Positions 1-12,045 are shown, numbered from the stretch's first letter. The stretch: 64,000 nucleotides of DNA from Hermatobates lingyangjiaoensis (GCA_026182355.1 JAPFBL010000308.1:248001-312000), one strand, 5' to 3'. The notes: generated from the letters alone by a model not told the origin. Numbers and translations: made by a program.

Positions 1-568
1 TGTCTCTCTATCCACCGCACATTTCTATGGGAATACCTTTTAATGAACATATATTTTACACAAACCTATCTGTGAAGCAAAAAATATTGAACACAACATC
101 TACTTAATCAAATGAGATGAGTAGTAGTATCTCAAGGACTTGAGAATTCACTTCAAGATGATGACCAAAGCTTCTTATAAAATATGGTCACAGTATTCAT
201 CTTTACCAAATTCAAACAAACAAAAACCTGGTTCACCTATAGTGAAAGTGTCAGCAACTATACTTTAAAACCAACAGATTATTCACCAACAGGGGTTTTT
301 TTATTATGTTTTAACTATATATTAATCTGAATTAAAATAGAGTTAACATTGAGTTCTACTTTTTTTCAACTCCATTATATATACCTTTTCACACATTCTT
401 TAGTAGTGTTCTAGAAAAAGTAGAGTTAATTTATAATTGTGCTCATTTTACATACATACAAACTACATTATTTAGCAATTTTTAATCAATAGTTATTAAT
501 CTTTCAATTAATAGTTATCAATTTTTAATAGGTACTAGTCAAGTTATTAGGGAACACATCTTTCACAT
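1..568. other. AT-rich DNA, no gene seen
   Basis: No coding frame, RNA gene or recognisable repeat is visible. The stretch is AT-rich with short T and A runs and leads into a PLE family B insertion. Confidence 0.5.
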
Positions 569-698
569 TCTAAGGTAGTGCAATAGGTTATTGTGTGGTA
601 TTTACTCATTGCAGGATAAACAAGTTAATGAAATAGTCTCCACATATAGAAGTTTAATAATATAAACACGCGTTTCGAGTTGTATCGCAGACACTCAT
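569..698 (-). repeat. PLE family B terminal fragment (inverted arm)
   Basis: Read on the minus strand this carries the family B/C 3' end signature: 'gtggagac', a run close to 'caatgagtaaataccacaca', and 'attgcactacctta'. The same words occur at 48350-48420 and 54260-54346. It stands head to head with the plus-strand tandem units that follow, so it is the inverted arm of a PLE insertion. Partial and non-coding. Confidence 0.6.
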
Positions 699-1030
699 CC
701 TTGGTTCTATGCCTGAAGAGGAACACTACGTGTTCGAAACGCCTTGTTTATATTCTTAAACATTATATTATATGGAATTAACTCTTTCCCTCTATATCTT
801 TAACATTAGTTTTTGTGGAAACACCATTATTTCGACAACAAAGAACGGAAATAAATAAACCTTCCTTGGTTCTATGCCTGAAGAAGAACACTACGTGTTC
901 GAAACGCCTTGTTTATACTCTTAAACATTATATTATATGTAGAAACTATTTAATTAACTTTTTCACCCTATATATTTAACATTAGTTTTTGTGGAAATAC
1001 GATTATTTCGTCTATAAAGAACGAAAATAT
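699..1030 (+). repeat. Two tandem PLE family B terminal units (165-bp period)
   Basis: Two near-identical direct copies start at 'ccttggttctatgcctgaag' (699 and 864). Each holds CTGAAGA, a perfect GAACAC/GTGTTC hairpin and GAAACGCC, then an AT-rich tail ending near 'gaacg(g)aaa'. Tandem copies of the terminal repeat (pLTR) are a known feature of Penelope-like elements. The downstream 1031-1200 has short 'ccaatcaataccgatcaata' type repeats. Confidence 0.65.
708..746 (+). ncRNA. Hammerhead-like ribozyme motif, PLE family B
   Basis: Core CUGAAGA (713-719), stem II GAACAC/GUGUUC, then GAAA (736-739) followed by ACGCCU, one change from the ACGCGU palindrome of family C. The second tandem copy has the same core at 878-884 with GAAA at 901-904. 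Hammerheads in PLE terminal repeats are established. That this copy cleaves is inference, since stem I is not obvious here. Confidence 0.5.
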
Positions 1031-1908
1031 ATAAATGTTCAACCACATGAATGACAAGTAGGATCATTTCCTCGCTTTGAACATCGAGCCATTAATACCG
1101 ATCAATACCAATCAATACAATCAATAATACCGATCAATACCAATCAATACGATCAATAATACCGATCAATATATCAATACCAATATGTCAATACCAAGCA
1201 GACGAATTTACTGTAAGTACAATACAATAATGATACCTCAATTATAATCCACAATAAAAATAAGTGAACTTAATTTAAGATTTATAAATATTACTTTTCA
1301 AATTATATTTGTAGAAGTAAATAAAATGGGCTGCATCCTTGGACCAAAAAGAATATTTATTACAGATTTATTAGATAAAATAGACTGACAAATCTTAAGA
1401 AAAAACCAAAAGGCAGATGAAAAGAAACTATAAGGTAAACCACTAGAAAATATAATACGTTATATTTAATAAACAGGAAATAAATTAAAAGCCTTATATT
1501 TAAGAGAAATAATTGTTAGAAAGCTGTAAATATAGGGTAACACGTTAAAAACTCTCAGTTTTACTCTAGAAGATGGACAAGATTCAAACAGGTCAAGAGA
1601 AGGATAAAATTAACGAAAAAAGATGTTAGATGTTTCTTAAAGTGTAAATTCATTAATTAATTTCTAATGTTCCATATAATCATAATATTTTCTTTAAAAT
1701 TTATCGCTTAACTCTCCTTTAATTTATTCCCATCAAGTGCTCTAGTTTACAGTAACTCTGAATAAGTGTCAGAAAATAATCAATCAAGATTTACAACATT
1801 CAAAATTCTTTTCAATATTTCTAAGATTGTAAATTTTCAAATAGTAGTTATTATTTTTATGATCAAAATCATTTAATGAAATTTCTTCATAATAGATAAT
1901 GTAATATC
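1031..1908. other. AT-rich DNA with short ATCAATACC repeats, no gene
   Basis: 1095-1195 contains irregular repeats of 'gatcaataccaatcaatac'. The rest is AT-rich with stops in all frames. Nothing else is supported. Confidence 0.5.
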
Positions 1909-2108
1909 CATGATCAAACCACAATATTAAATAGGAAAACAAGACTAAGATCTTTCAACCGTAACAAGCGATCTTCGTCAGAGATATAAAACCCAACTGA
2001 CAAAGAGCGCTTGTTACGATTGAAAGATCTTAGTCTTGTTTTCCCATTTCATATTGTGGTTTGATCATTGATTGTTATTTCACTTGTTTATGTGAAATCT
2101 TTTTATAT
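1909..2108. repeat. PLE family A terminal repeat, inverted pair
   Basis: The left arm (minus) reads 'gatcaaaccacaat...ggaaaacaagactaagatc...'; the right arm (plus, from about 1998) reads its reverse complement and ends 'tttatgtgaaatcttttta'. This matches the 3' end of the RT-EN element at 16759-17038. The hammerhead core in the left arm (minus) is intact as CTGACGA; in the right arm it is lost (about 'ctgacaaagagcg'). Confidence 0.75.
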
Positions 2109-2682
2109 AATATAATATGTATGCAGATAAGCATCAGTTGTTAAATATACAATCAATGTGTTTGGTTTATATATTGAGTGGATAAAACCTTTAGGGGTTT
2201 TTTATTTTTATATTGCTGTTATTAATTCTTTTATTTATATTATTCTAATAACAAATCTTAATGCTTTCATAGTAATAAACTTGACGATAATTAAAAGTAT
2301 TCACTTTTAAAAGTTCGTATTATAAAAAGAAATGAGTCTAATCATAGTCTTAAATCAACTAAACTTAAAAGATAACCTTCTTTACTTCTTAACGGTCTAG
2401 TTCGTCGAGTAATGATAATTCCCAATTAGGATATTCCTTTATTTGGCGTAAATATTTATTCCACGAATTTCGCTTATTCCATTCTCTTTTAAGTAAATAC
2501 TTTTCAATTAAATAGAGTCTTGAGAAAATAACAATTTCAGCTTATTTCAGTTTATGCTGTCAAAGCAGATATTCTACTTGTTACAATGTCTATTAACTCA
2601 TCATTAAGTAACTCATCATCAAGTTACTCATCATATTTTGTAAATAATTCTAAAAGCAAGTAGTTTGGAGAGTAGACGGTAC
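2109..2682. other. AT-rich DNA, no gene seen
   Basis: No coding frame or repeat is recognised, apart from a short 'taactcatcatcaagttact' direct repetition near 2600-2630. Confidence 0.45.
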
Positions 2683-2690
2683 ATAATAAC

Positions 2691-3347
2691 TAGGGTTTGT
2701 CGGTTTAAAAAACCGGTTTTTGGAGTAAATTATGATACTTCAAAAACCGGTTTTTTTGTAGAAAATATCGGTTTTCAATGCATGAATATGCACACTTAAA
2801 AAGAATTTGAAAATGACAAATGTAGCCAAATGTACCAGATTGATGAAAACACTGTTGCAAGCGGTTTGGTTCTTGGAATCATATCGGTCCGATTTAATAA
2901 TATGGTTATTATAAATATAATATGGTTATAAAATAATATGGTTATTATAAAAATATGAAAATATATTGTTTTTATTTATTCGAACCCTTTGCTGAATAAC
3001 TCGTTTCACTGTTAAAAAATATTTACATCCTTATATGTGAAAATTATGCATAAACAACGAATAATTCTTTTTAAAGTTATTTAATCCTGGTCAACTATTA
3101 TTTCTTTGATCTACTAAATTGCATAAAAAATTTTTACTATAAATAAAATTGAACAGTAAATAATTTCAGTCAAAAACTGCTTTTAATCACTCTAAATTTT
3201 TTTGTTAAAATTGTTTGTTCGAATTACAGAATATTCGAGCAAAAAATTTTTTTTTATAAAAATTCGAAACCGGTTAAAACCGGTTTTCTGGAAAAATTAC
3301 TATTCCAAAACCGGTTTTCTAAAATGTCAGTTTTTGTATAAATCCTA
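2691..3347. mobile_element. hAT-like non-autonomous DNA transposon with 8-bp TSD
   Basis: The element starts TAGGGTTTGT and ends as the reverse complement of TAGGATTTAT. It is flanked by a perfect 8-bp direct repeat ATAATAAC (2683-2690 and 3348-3355), the target-site length of hAT transposons. The subterminal regions are rich in AAACCGG / AAAACCGGTTTT palindromes (2704-2750, 3270-3322), typical of clustered transposase-binding motifs in hAT elements. No transposase frame is present in the 657 bp, so it depends on a partner elsewhere. Confidence 0.85.
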
Positions 3348-3355
3348 ATAATAAC

Positions 3356-3892
3356 CAGAAGTGAAGTATATGATAATTGAAACTATTAAACACACCCATC
3401 ACTTCACTCATAACAATATGGTAATCATTCATTATAGTTTTCCCTTAAATAGTTTTAAAATTAACTATTTAAAATTTATCAAAGATGCTAAAATGTTCAA
3501 ATTTTGAATAATTATTGATTAAACGCTATGATTAACTAGTGCTGAATTAGAAGTATATAAGTATTTATACAGATATTTAATTAATATTCCTGGTGAAAAC
3601 ATTTCGACAAATTATGGCTCTTAATAAAAGTGTGAATTGTTTTTAAACTGTATATAAATTGCACAGTTTAGTTCATTTATAAGCATGTAGTCAAAATGGC
3701 ATAATAATCTTCATTCGTCATTACTTTAGCGAATGAAAATTCCTGGAGACTAGCACTTAATTTGTTTAAGCAGTATTGTTAAGTAGTATTGTTTAAGCAG
3801 TACTTTTTTATGTAAGTAGTACTTTATTTAAAATATTTATCGAATGTTTTCCTTATCTCGACCATTTATATTTAACACTGTTTTTCTTTTTT
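3356..3892. other. AT-rich DNA, no gene seen
   Basis: Only short local repetitions such as 'gcagtattgttaagtagtat' near 3770-3810. No coding or RNA signal is recognised. Confidence 0.45.
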
Positions 3893-4384
3893 ATCGAGGT
3901 TTGGTCTAGCTTCAATAATACAACACCTTTAAGCCGACGTTTCGTCTGTATTTGTAGACATCTTCGGGGCTACATCATTACAGAATTTAATTAAAATAAC
4001 CTGAAAAGTAAAACCTAAGTAAAATATATAGTCTATTACTTAGTAATTAACAAATATGGTTGTAGTTTCTTGGTTCTTTTTTGATATAGTTTAAATGAGT
4101 TTTTAGGGTTGCTTTGAATTATCGAGCCTGATTAGAAGGTTCAAAAACTGTCATTGGGATAGCACACTAGCTGATTTGAACAAAAAACCGTTATGTAATT
4201 TCTTCCTCACAATAGAAAAATACCAACGTAATTTTGTATATTAATTAAATAATGTAATATAATTACTTTTCATGTTATTGTAATTAAAATTCTGTATTCA
4301 TGTAGCCCTGAATAGGTCTACAAATATAGACGAAACGTCGGCTTAAAGGTGTTGTATTATTGAAGCTAGACCAAACCTCGATAA
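3893..4384. repeat. PLE-like family D terminal repeat, inverted pair with spacer
   Basis: The left arm (3893-4016, minus) and right arm (4268-4384, plus) are reverse complements, sharing 'tagaccaaacctcga', 'cgaaacgtcggcttaaagg' and 'ttctgta'. About 250 bp of unrelated AT-rich sequence separates them. Both arms contain a hairpin followed by GAAACGTC, the PLE terminal signature. Each arm carries a different core mutation. Confidence 0.65.
4304..4343 (+). ncRNA. Decayed hammerhead-like motif, family D
   Basis: Stem I AGCC (4304-4307) pairs with GGCU (4340-4343). The core reads CUGAAUA (4308-4314), so G8 is changed to U. Stem II is GUCUA/UAGAC, then GAAA (4332-4335), and stem III is the palindrome ACGU with C at the cleavage position. 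The left arm (minus) has CCGAAGA instead, keeping G8 but changing U4. Both copies are expected to be weak or dead as ribozymes. Confidence 0.5.
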
Positions 4385-4833
4385 AATTTTTGATTTTTAC
4401 AAAAAAAAAATGTGTAAAATATTTATGCCAGTAAATGAAAACAAATGATGTCAGTAAGTAGAGATTAGAGCTTACCTAAAAGAATCAATTAGAGCTGTGA
4501 CTCTTCAGCCATGAACTCTAGGCGTTCTCACCACTCTAGGAGGTCAACACCAAGAGCATCTGCTTGTGGTGTCTGACCCCTTCCTAAATGAAGCCTTTTA
4601 CGAAACATCTTCTTACAAAATTCAATTGTTATAATTATTTTTCTAAATATATCTTAGATTTCGTAGTTTGATTTATAAAGTCTCTGATACTAATATAATT
4701 TCAATATTTCCTCATGAGGGGGAAGCGCTGTACTCCTTAATGATTTATATCAAACGGAAGGAATTTTTATGTATTTTACTTACGTAATGATAAAACTACT
4801 TCCACTTATCATCCCAGAAAATAAGCAGTTGCA

Positions 4834-4835
<2 letters not shown>
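4385..4835. other. Mostly AT-rich DNA, no gene
   Basis: 4490-4600 is slightly richer in G+C ('tctaggcgttctcaccactc') but has no open frame. Nothing is recognised. Confidence 0.4.

Positions 4836-4880
<45 letters not shown>
4836..4880. repeat. (CA)n(TA)n microsatellite
   Basis: A run of CA dinucleotides passes directly into TA dinucleotides and abuts the family A left arm. It is one of many (TA)n tracts marking PLE fragment edges in this window. Confidence 0.9.
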
Positions 4881-4881
<1 letters not shown>

Positions 4882-5112
4882 CAATGATCAAACCACAATA
4901 AGAAATGGGAAAACAACACTAACATCTTTCAACCATAACAAGCGGTCTTCGTCAGAGTCAAAAACCCAACAACAACAGCAACAGAGTCGTTGGGTTTTTG
5001 ACTCTGACGAAGACCGCTTGTTACGGTTGAAAGATCTTAGTCTTGTTTTCCCATTTCTTATTGTGGTTTGATCATTGATTGTTATTTCACGTGTTTATGT
5101 GAAACCTTTATA
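4881..5112. repeat. PLE family A inverted pair between (TA)n tracts
   Basis: The left arm is 4881-4970 (minus), the right arm about 4990-5112 (plus), with a CAACAG-rich joint. Both arms carry the full hammerhead-like core. (TA)n lies on both outer sides (4858-4880, 5110-5131). The open frame across it (4769-5071) is a by-product and not a gene. Confidence 0.8.
5000..5042 (+). ncRNA. Hammerhead-like ribozyme motif, PLE family A (reference copy)
   Basis: Stem I GACU (5000-5003) pairs with AGUC (5039-5042). Core CUGACGA is at 5004-5010. Stem II pairs GACCG with CGGUU around a CUUGUUA loop, with one bulged A. GAAA is at 5029-5032. Stem III is the perfect palindrome AGAUCU (5032-5037). The cleavage position U5038 obeys the UH rule. 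The stem can extend through GGG/CCC across an internal loop, as in natural type I hammerheads. All invariant core bases are present. Activity is inferred. Confidence 0.65.
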
Positions 5113-5131
5113 TATATATATATATATATAT

Positions 5132-6656
5132 TATGTGCGTTCTCTATGAATATACATCACTCTGATTGACCATCAAAGACCATTATCATTGACCATAATC
5201 ATAGATTGACATTGCAGGGAGCATGTTGCTCTTATAAGACTAAAAATGTACAGATTTTTGCGTTTAAAAATAAAAAAAATTATATATTTTATAAGCTCAA
5301 AAGGTTCAGTTAACTGTATGAAAGGAACTTAATTTATTCCCAACAATTTATTAATTAATTCACAACTTACTCGCTTTCAACAATGCTAAGTGCTACCACC
5401 CTACAGTCAACTGCTTATATCTATTATAGAAAATTAATATTATTTATAGTTCAAGTACATAATAGTAATAGTAAGTATAAGTTCAGAATAGTAATGATGA
5501 AAAAAATATGATCTCAAGAATTTAACTGATTTACATATTTTGAGGTCCCAAAGTCCTTTTTTTTTTGAGGTTTTCTTTTTTGATGTCTACATGTACGAGG
5601 TTAGGTGTGTATCAAAAAGATTGCTGGTTACACCATCTGATAAACCAAATTTATATTTTAAAAAAAAATGTACACTTTAATTTAGATGTTTTGTACAATA
5701 TGTCATTATGGGAAAAACCACTATTTTTAGGTAGAATGTGATTCTAAGTAATAAACTTTCCTCCCAAACTATGATTTTCATCGTCTTAAAATTTTAGGAT
5801 TATTATGAAGTTAATAACTGTAATAAGAGAAAAAAAACAAACGTTTTTCAATAATACAAAATGTATTTTTCGCAATTGTAGACATTCTGAATTATGATTA
5901 TTTTTGAAAGCTTTTGGACGCGATAAACGTCACACAGTTTGACCAACTGTTATTGAATTATAACCAAAAATAGAGCGTTACGATTGCATGACCAGAATAC
6001 TTTTTGTTTTAAATACAAAACATAGTCAAAAATGAAAGTTATGATAAATTTTATTATTTTAGCAATGTTTTTTTACGATTTAAACAACTAACTGTATAAA
6101 TACTAAAAATTTTGACAAAATTGAACAATAAATTAGAATATATTAAAAAAATTTTTAAGAAATTCTGATTACTGCAAAAGGAAATATAACTATAAAAACT
6201 GAAAACTCAACTAATGTATTATCTATTGTGCCAAACGGATATGCTAACACTGCTTTAGAATTTTTTTATTAGAATCAAGTCAAACAGAATTTTCATTTTA
6301 AGGTTTAATACAATTAATTTGAAGAAAAGATGCTTTATTGATTTGATATGATATATAATAGTAACAAAGTACTTAAAACTATACAAGCAAACACGGATTA
6401 ACGATATATTTTATGATGGCCTCAAGAGTGAAGGATGGTTGTCTAGTGAGAATGTTGCAATCAATCTGCATGTGTACCCTTCAACATATCACTAATTGTC
6501 AGACATATATTCCTCGTGGCATAACAACTCCATTATTTTTTTGATCAATACTGGAACATGGTTATGTTGTTTTTCATTATTTATTACAATATTGCTACTA
6601 TTTGTAAACCACTTCTCAGAAAATTCTATTAACTTAAACTTTATTAGTAGATAAAT
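5132..6656. other. AT-rich DNA with one low-copy repeat, no gene
   Basis: 5495-5580 ('atgatctcaagaattt...ttttgaggtc') resembles 10270-10350 and 29045-29110, so a dispersed repeat of unknown type is present. The small minus frame at 6492-6704 (70 codons) has no recognisable motif and is probably chance. Confidence 0.4.
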
Positions 6657-6816
6657 GCATATTATTAGTGCCACAGAGGTTAGTAAATAAGATATGATTA
6701 TCAACCGTCATACCTCGTCTATTGCTGGTGAAGTCGCCCGACCGGTTTCGCAATGGCTGCATCATCCCAGGCGACTTCACCAGGGATAGACGAGGTATGA
6801 CGGTTGATAATGATAT
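6657..6816. repeat. PLE-like family E terminal repeat, inverted pair
   Basis: Outer words 'gttatcaaccgtcatacctcgt' type on the left and their reverse complement on the right pair over about 50 bp. The centre holds a 12-bp stem GGTGAAGTCGCC/GGCGACTTCACC, with the hammerhead-like core on the minus strand. A single-arm relative lies at 36176-36320, and family F (21, 27 and 41 kb) shares the outer 'cgaggtatgacggtt'. Confidence 0.65.
6731..6783 (-). ncRNA. Hammerhead-like motif, family E, long stem I
   Basis: On the minus strand: stem I is a perfect 12-bp helix, then CUGGGAUGA (two extra G relative to CUGANGA), stem II GCA/UGC, GAAA, the palindromic stem III ACCGGU and C at the cleavage position. 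The two inserted bases make catalysis uncertain. The match to the PLE terminal-repeat layout is clear. Confidence 0.45.
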
Positions 6817-9310
6817 ATTTATTAATAGAAATTGTTTATATACTACAAATAATTCACGAGCATACAGTATTAGATGAATAATATAAGATTAAAAATAAAA
6901 ACATTTTTGATATTATAACATGAGAAATAGTAGGTAAATAAGGATCTACGTCAGGAACAATATTCTCGTCCTTACCATAGGAGCAAATCGACAGAATCCT
7001 TACAACTTTCAAGAAATAACTGGACTTTTTTGTTATAAAAATAGATTTTAGTAGATCATCGTTGGCATCTATTAAATGAAGATAACTTCAAAATGGATTA
7101 ATAGAGTGCTAAGAGAAATAAAAATTAGTGTAAGTTTAGGATTTTACTGGAGGGGCGTCAAAGTCACAAACGATGACGGGAAAGAAGACTTCCTGATTTC
7201 AAGAAATCGAACACAGTTTGGCATGTAGACTAATCAAAACTTATATATGAAACGAGTAAAACTAAGTTAACTCTCATACAGATACTTGAACATAAGGGAA
7301 TAGAGGAGAATGAGACACTCGTCAAAAGAAAATTTTGGAGCAATTGAAAAATGTATGAAGAAGCAAGCAAATAAAAAGTACTACCAATGATTTCTAATGC
7401 AGTTTAAAAATATCATTCCATTTGAACTTATATTTGTAAAGAAATTATATCACAAAAAATTTTTCTTTTTTTTTTTGGATTGTTGAAAATTTCAACTTAG
7501 TTGAAAAGACTCAACCTTTCATTCTATGTTTGTATTAAAAAATATACTTTTTTTTTGCTAATTTGAAATAGTTAATGAAATATGATCCGTCAAATAGTAC
7601 AATCTGTAACGCATCCACAATAAATTGAATAAATTCTGTTGTTTATAAAAACTTAAAGATTGTTTTGGGAACCTTAAAACAAAAAAAAAACAATAAAAGC
7701 CGGAAATGAATTATTTTTATGTTTTTTTTTAAATTTTTTTAATCTCTACAATTTATTTAAAGTAAAATACAAATATGATTTTAGTTATTCATTTATTGTA
7801 ATTTTAAAGCTTATATCTCGGGTTTCGTTAAGTGGTCAAGTCGCTTGTTACCAACCTATATCGGACTGGCCAGGGTCATTAGATTGATCTTCAGTTATAC
7901 TTTGAAGATCAGTCAGTTCAAGTAATCTCTGAAGAAGTTCGGACAGAAACAAAACTTCCTTAATAAGAAGGTATTAAGATATACTATCAAATAGGTGCTT
8001 CAGAGATTATAAATGCTTTTTCTTTAACATTACGGTGGTGTATTTCTACTAATCTAAATCTGGAATGATATCATAAGTGATTCACTCTTGGAATAAATGT
8101 TTTGCTATGAATGGCCTGTCCATGTATATGTGTACTGTCAATGTATAAATGGCCTGCCTATGTATGAATGACCGGTCCATGTCATATCTCATAGTACGAT
8201 CATGGTACGTTCCATACGTACAATGATTACGTTGAAATCATGGTACGATGCAATGCTAAAGTTATTTCCCTAAACCATTGAACAAGTTTTTTCAACATCA
8301 GTATTGAAAGTAGCTGTTCTAACTGTAAATTTCAGAGAATTTCTGTTCAATACTTTAGTTATAAAGTAAATCCTTTTCATTTCAGTGGGTGCAAATTTTC
8401 TAGTTTTTTGTTGTTGACATTTTGATTCAAAAGATACTATTGTTTTTTAGTTTTCATCTGAACAACAACTTTGAAATAGTTGTTCTAGAATTTGTAATCT
8501 AGTTTAACTTTTCACTCAAATTTTTTTTCCTTTTTCGTCTAAATTTTAAAAATCCTTATTGAATCTTGTTTCTATAACATCTTTTGAGAGTAGAATTCAA
8601 GTCACCACAATCTGATCGCAGAAAACTCTTTTAGACAATATTACTGTCCCTTTTCAATAAACTTAACTTAATAGTTAAGGAGAACACTTCATAATTAAGT
8701 TAATAGGTTCCTTTGCCATAGCCAATTACTGGATGGATATCAATTTGATCCGCGATTATCAAAACTTCATAAGTTGATTATAAAAAGCATGTTTCCCGAA
8801 CGTAATTTTTGCATTTCGCACAATGAGATCTAGCCTCTATCAAACAAGTTTTTAAAAGAAATACCTTTTAAGGTTTTTAATAGTATAATAAAAATAATGG
8901 TAAATAATATAAAACTGCGTGTTTTTTATACTGAAGAAGAATCAGTTATATTTGTAGAGAGGTAATTTTGTAGGTTTCCCAAGCATATCCGTTAGACTGC
9001 TGTTTTTCCCTCATCTGATAATAGGGCTATCCTTCATTCCTTAATGTAGCTGTCAGATCATTTCAAAAAGATAAAATTAAGCTAAAACCCTACAGGAGCT
9101 TTTATTTATTCTACGCTGTAAATTATATATATATATATCCAGAAGAATTATAACTTTTGTTTTATAATTTACTGTTAACAAAATTGGGTGTGCATACCAC
9201 CTCTAACCACCTCTAACCACCTTTAACCACCTCGTACCTAATGGCACTCCACAACATAATCACAGAGTCTATGTTGTGAATTTCTCAAAAAGTGAAATAC
9301 ATCGGTGAAA
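6817..9310. other. AT-rich DNA, possible PLE relic near 7.9 kb, no gene
   Basis: 7890-7960 has 'ctctgaagaagttcggacag' followed by AAAC, resembling a worn PLE terminal motif, and a local palindrome 'tgatcttcag...ctttgaagatca'. 8105-8200 has degenerate repeats of 'atgaatggcctgtccatgta'. 9195-9232 has short 'ctaaccac' repeats. No open frame is convincing. Confidence 0.35.
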
Positions 9311-9319
9311 ACAAGCCTC

Positions 9320-9710
9320 TTTTTTTTTCTTTTTTTTATGTTGTATTTTATTCCAGCATGTTCCACTGTGTATTACATGCATCATCGTCAAATTGTACGC
9401 AATACTTCTTTCATTAATACTACAAAATACTTATTTTAACTTATTTTACATTCATTCATATTTCAACATTATAATATCTTCTTCTTAAATGTCTATACTG
9501 TACACAAATTTTACAAATTCTTTATAATAACCTTTTTTAATTAATGAGGAAGGCCTAACGGGCCACTCCTCTCCACACACCAAAACCTTGCGTATGAGAG
9601 CCAGTCTTTGTGGTTCCCTCAAACAGCACTCATACACCAAGTGTCTAGGAGATTGGGGTGCCTCCGCGTTACATGCCCATGATGGACTAGGAGCTATTTT
9701 CAAGCCTCTT
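9320..9710 (-). mobile_element. 5'-truncated non-LTR retrotransposon tail
   Basis: The minus-strand frame 9485-9703, extending a few codons upstream to about 9710, ends in a product with the spaced residues of the C-terminal region of R1/I/Jockey-type elements: 'CNAEAPQSPRHLVYEC', then 'REPQRLALIRKVLVCGEEWP'. Downstream (lower coordinates) lie a 3' UTR, an AATAAAA-like signal and an A-rich tail (9320-9345 on the minus strand). The element sits between copies of CAAGCCTCTT (9312-9321 and 9711-9720), a probable 10-bp target duplication. This is a typical 5'-truncated target-primed insertion. Confidence 0.7.
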
Positions 9711-9779
9711 TTAATACTTGATCAGGTATATTGCCTATCAAATAACTACAAAATGCTTAAAACTCAAACTTCAAAATGA

Positions 9780-12045
9780 AATGCCCTTCTAGTAAAATAA
9801 TGCTAGTTGAAACATCCACTAGCCACAACTGAAAACATTTACTCACAAACCTTGGCCAAAAACATATAAGTCTTGAGACTTATATACTGAGCGTCGACGT
9901 GTAATTGAAGCTTACTAGTTCTTATATAAAGTCTGTGGGTGCGTGCGTGGGTGAGTGTGTTAGCATTGCTTGTTATTACTTTTTGAAGTCAAGGGCAATA
10001 AGCAAAGGTTTATGAAAACTAAATGCATTCTAAACGTCTTCTACTTCCTTCTCTAAACTCTAATTATTCATTTGAATGTAGATAGCATTTTACTATTCAT
10101 AGTTCCTTTGCCAATAACTTCTTGCTTCTTGGATTTTGAATCTTCAAGATCCAACTCTAACTCAAAACAAAGAACCTCAGAACAACGAACCTCGGAGTCC
10201 TAACTCAAACTGATTTTTAGCTTAAAATAATAGTTTTCCCTCCACTATTGTAATAAGATGTTAAAACTACGTAAAGTAAGTAAAGTATAGTGATCGTGAA
10301 AAAAATCCATCTCGAGATTTTGATAGAATTATATGTTTTAAGGTCTCAAAAGTCGTTTTATGATGTTTTTGCAATGATTTCTGTGTATTGTGTATGGGTG
10401 GGTGGTTGGGTGAGTGTGTTAGCATTACTTGTTATCACGCTACTGTCCAGAATCTTTGATGGGTCAAGTTGATATTTTACACAAAAATAGGCCCTATAGT
10501 GTAGATGATCCCTATTGTTTAGGAATAACTATGCATGACGGGAAAGTTACTTTTTTTTATTCTTTCTGATAGGCTTTAGCGAAATATGTTATAAACTGAA
10601 TTAAAACTAATAACATAGCTATGAGGTTGAAAACTTGAATCGTTCAATGGTAGGCAATACCACATCTTACAGAGTAATGTTTTAAATTCCTTATTCCGTT
10701 TTTTTTTTTAATCTTGAGTCTGTATATGATATTCACATCATGATACCATACTTCACGGTAATTTATGTCAACTCCAAAACTATTTTCTTTGTCACTAAAA
10801 CACTAATTTTTTTATTTATTTTATTTTCTATTTTTATACATTTTTTTTAATTTAAGTTTTACCCTATCACCATAAATTATGATATACCTTTTATTTCATA
10901 TTAAGGAACATAATAACATTAAAAAGAAATCCACCACATATTACGAGTCGAATATATCATCAATTACGTCATTCAAAATCATAAACGGAAGAACTAATAT
11001 AATACCCTGCCAAATAGGGGTTGTTTGTAGTTTTTACAAATGATAAAAAAGAAAATAAATATAGTTATTTGATTCAAAAAAGTAATATTTAAGGAAACAA
11101 CTTTTTTTTTGAATGGTTATTTGCAATAATCTGAAGAATAATTTAATTTTACAAATAAAATACTAAATTATTATTATATTCTTTTGAAATTCTTTAATAA
11201 ATATGAAATCATTAACCGAAGATTAATATTCTCTTCATTTCTAATATCTTCATTCTAATATTCAACTGCTTATGAAATAATTTGTACTTTTGACATGAGA
11301 TTTATGATTGAATACAGTTAGTATAATACTTTTAAGATAAGATTATTAATATTTTACAGAATTTGTAAAAGACTCAACCAAATATGAATATAAAAACAAA
11401 TTCAAAGTATTTTGTTTTCATAGCATTACATGAAACAAATATTAAATTTCGTTTATCTTCTATTTTAGACAAGTGAAATTGTAATATACTAAGCAACCAG
11501 TGTTACTGGACTTTTTGATGGTTTCCTAGTCAAAAAACTTAACTCTGTATACCAATATTTTGAAAATTAGTAAGAACCTATAGTTTTAACATCTACACTT
11601 TTTGAAAGCTTTGAAAATGAAAATATAAATTTTCAGAATCCGTTAGAATACGGAGTTGAGTTTTTATTAGATAACAACCAAAAAGTTCAGCAATATTGCA
11701 AGCTTAGTGCATTTATAATTATATTGACTGCTGAATTGAGAATTTTTAAAACGTCCCAATCATTTTTACATAAATATTTTTTAATATTATTTAATATTTA
11801 GATTTCTTACTCGTTTTATGAGTCAATATATTTTTTTACAAGACAGAAATTAAAAGTTATAACTCCGATTAAAGTCATAAGGAGTACACAACAATAAAAG
11901 TTATTTAATAAAAGTAAATGAAATAAAGTGAGTTGAACTAAAAAAAGAAACGAAACATAGAAGAAACAAAAATAATTATATAAATAAAATAATATTGTAG
12001 TCGAAGGCCTTGTTCGATAACATTGTTGTTTCTTTAAATAATGTA
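9780..12045. other. AT-rich DNA, dispersed repeat words, no gene
   Basis: 9935-9985 and 10390-10440 share 'gtgagtgtgttagcattgct' followed by 'tgttat', and 10270-10350 matches the unknown repeat at 5495-5580. The 60-codon frame at 10290-10472 lies inside this repeat and looks like chance. From 10.5 to 12 kb there is only low-complexity AT-rich DNA. Confidence 0.4.

Noticed and set aside
4769..5071. 100-codon plus frame
   Set aside because: It crosses (CA)n, (TA)n and a family A hairpin; all sequence is repeat.
7890..7960. CTGAAGAAGTTCGGACAGAAAC as a hammerhead core
   Set aside because: The order fits, but stem II is only about three pairs and no stem I or stem III is visible; kept only as a possible relic.
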